Assembly (NCBI GenBank): GCA_026770585.1
Contig: MU646499.1
Location: forward strand, 466,208-482,439
Reading direction: 5' to 3'
DNA length: 16,232 nt
Origin: Baffinella frigidus
Taxonomy: Eukaryota > Cryptophyceae > Cryptomonadales > Baffinellaceae
A program made the position numbers and the translations under genes. A model generated the notes under the pieces. It was not told where the DNA came from. It saw nothing but the letters and a program-made list of their open reading frames with translations, and searched no databases. Shown piece by piece: positions 10,801 to 14,186 of this stretch (position 1 is the stretch's first letter; every line of letters starts with the position of its first letter).

Positions 10801-13800
10801 CCCATCAATGGGAGTGCAGTAGGCGGAACAGTTGTTTACCTGACGGGGCAGGGCTTCCCGGAGACGGCAGAGGTGGTGTGCCGCTTCGGGGGGGAGGGAG
10901 AGACGGTATCTGCTCAGTGGCTGACTCCCTCGAAGGTCAAGTGCGCATCTCCGGAGAGGGCGCCCGGGAACGTGACGGTGTCTCTCAGCTTTGACGGGAG
11001 GGTGTTTTTCATTGCTCCAGTCGGGTACGAGTATCTTCCGTCGCCGAGCGTTACTTCGGTGCAGCCGATTTTCGCGTTCACGCAGGGTGGGTCCATCGTG
11101 ACTCTCGTCGGCTCACGTTTCAACGCGGTGGAGACGGCTCGGTGCTTCTTCGGGCTGGGCGGCGCAGAATCCACTTCCAACATCGTATCTTCCTCAGAGC
11201 TCCACTGCAAAACCCCATCTCACCACGCGGGGACAACACCCCTCTACCTCGGATCATCCACCCGGGCGCTCTTCAACAGCGAGGCGGCATTCACCTTCGT
11301 GGATCGTCCGGAGATCTGGGGGGCGTCCCCGAGTAGCGGGCCTACGTCAGGCGGGACGCTCATCCACATCTCTGGGGCGTATTTCGTGGATGAGGATGTT
11401 CGATGCCTGTTCCAAGGGCCGTTGGACGTCAAAGCTGCGTTCCACACCGCATCCCTCGTTTCGTGTCTGACGCCTAGCGTCGCGGAGCCAGGTTCGGACC
11501 CCACACCCTTGACCTTTGATCCTTAACCCTTAGCCCTTAACCCTTAACCCTTAACCCTTAACCCTTAACCCTTACCCTCAACCCTTAACCCTCAACTCTT
11601 AACCCTTAACCCTAAGCCTTAAGCCCTACATCCCAACCCCCAAACCCTAAACCCTAAACCCTAAACCCTAAACCAGGGTCGATCCGGCTCCAGCTCTGGC
11701 CGGCCGACATGGACGGCGCAGCGCTCAGCGAGTCAGTGGCCTTCGCGTTCTACCGCCCTGTGGCCCTCACCTCCATCCGCCCGACCGGCGGCGCGGAGCC
11801 CGGCGCGCTGGTCACGCTTACCGGTAAACCCTAAACCCTCAACCCTCAACCCTCAACCCTCAACCCCAACCCCTGAACCCTAAACCCTAAACCCTAGACC
11901 CAAAACCATAAACCACAAATCCTCAACGACAAACCCTAAAACGTGAACCAGGTGACGGGTTCGTTCGTGGCTTCGAGATCTCGTGCCTCTTCGGGGACGA
12001 GACATCGGTCGTGGCCGCGGTCGTGTCCGCTAAGGAAGTCACGTGCCGCGTCCCGTACCACCCTCCCGGGACCATTTCCGTAACGGTCGCCCTCAACGGT
12101 CAGGACGCGAGCAACCCTCTCGCCCTGACATTCCGCGCGCCGGGGGTCGTGACCGGGGTCATCCCGTCCGTCGGCACGTCCGACGGGGGTACTGTCGTGT
12201 CCATCGCCGGTACCAATCTGGACGCGACCGCGGACCTCGTATGCATCTTCGGGGACGAGGAGGTTACGGGCCTCATCGTGACACCCTCCCGCGGCGTGTG
12301 CAAGGCCCCGAAGCACCGTTCAGGAATTGTATCCCTCGTGATCACGGCCAACACCGCGCGTGTCAGCCCCGACGGCCTCAAGTTCATCTACGCCGTAAAC
12401 CCCAAACCCTAAACCCTACACCCCAAACCCCAAACCCTGAACCCTAATCCCCAAACCCCAAACTCCAAACCCCAAATCCCAAACCCAAAACCCCAAACCC
12501 CAAACCCCAAACCCTAAACCTCCAACCCTAAACCAGGACCCGCCCTCGATCATATCGATCATGCCGACCGCTGGGCCCGTTGGAGGCTCGGGCGGCGTGG
12601 TTGTACGTGGGGCGGGATTCCGGGAGGAGGGGATGGCGTGCCGCTTCGGGGGGAAGGGTGTGAAGGCGGTCGCGGCGTCGGTTGCCTCATCCACGCTCCT
12701 ACGGTGTGTGTCGAACGGACACGCCGCCGGGGTCGTGTCCGTCCTCGTGTCCGCCAACGGCCTCGAGTTTTCGAACGCGGTCGCGTTCAGGGTCCAGGAG
12801 GCCCCGAGGGTGCTCAGCGTGACCCCGTGCAACGGCCGCATCTCAGGTTCCACGCCCTAACCTTTTCCCCTAACCTCGAAACCCTAGACCCTTAACCCTT
12901 GACCCTGACCCCTAAATCCTCAACCCTGAATCCTACACTCTGAACCCTAAATCCTGAAACCTGAACCTTGAACCCTAAACCCTCCATCCTTAACCCCAAA
13001 CCCCAAACCCTAAACCCTAAACCCTAGACAATAAACCTCAAACCCCAAAGCCTGAACCCCAAACCTCAAACCCTAAACTCTCAACCCTAAACCCTAAACC
13101 CTAAACCCTAAACCCTAAACCCCAAACCCCAAACCCCACACACCAAACCCCAAACCATAAACCCTAAACCCCAAACCAGGCACCACACTGACGGTTTCCG
13201 GCACGGGGTTCGAGGACACAGCCGAGCTTGTGGTCCGCTTCGGGAACAGGTCCTTTGCCCCTGAGTATCCCTCAAGTGGCCAGTGGGCTCACACGCCCTA
13301 CCGTAGGGCCCTATGACCTGCCTAGGACCTCTGGGAGGTCAAATTTGACCTCCTGACCACTTGAGGGATAGGGTTTAGGGTTAAGGGCCCAGCGCAGCAT
13401 CCGGCCTGACCCCTGATACACTGACACCTGCAGCCACAAACCCCCCAAACCCGAAACCTGAAACCCCAATCATGCACCACAGGTTGTTGGCGCAGGCGTC
13501 GTGGGTTTCTTCATCTTCGGTTTCAACCCTAATCCCTAATCCCTAAACCCTAAACCCTAAACCCTAAACCCCAAACCCTAAACCCCAAACCCCAAACCCC
13601 AAACCCTAAACTCTGAACCCTAAACCCTAAACCCTTAACCCTACACCAGGTTTCGTGTGTGGCGCCGGACGCGATGCCATCCGTGAACGTGTCCGTGTGC
13701 GTCAGCAACGACGGCGTCCACTTCAGCGAGAGCCAGGCACACTTCCTCCCTCAACCCTACAACTAAACCCCAAACCCCAATCCCTGAACACCTAACACTC

Positions 13801-14140
13801 AACACTCAACCCGAACACTGAACACTCAATCCCTGAACACTGAACACTTCACCCCTGAACACTGAACACTCAACACTCAACACTCAACACTCAACACTCA
13901 GCCCTAAACCCTAAAACGTAAACCCTACGGCAGGCGCATTTCCTTCCGGCAGTCGGGTCAGATGCAGTGACCATCCGGCCCTCCGGTGGGTCTGTGCGAG
14001 GTACTTCCTAAACCCTCAACCCTCAACCTTCAACCCTCAACCATCAACCCTCAACCCTCAACCCTCAACCCTCGACTCTCAACCCTCAGCCCTCAGCCCT
14101 CAACCCGCAACCCTCAACCCTCAACCCTCAACCCTCAATC

Positions 14141-14186
<46 letters not shown>

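Noticed and set aside
8899-11526. A stand-alone gene starting at 8899
   Set aside because: Same reason as for 1122: entry and exit are splice sites and the flanking TIG domain halves match.
13716-13716. GT donor at 13716 instead of the GC donor at 13737
   Set aside because: It keeps frame but shortens the strand between 'NDG' and the next 'P.SGG' by about nine residues compared with the other domains.
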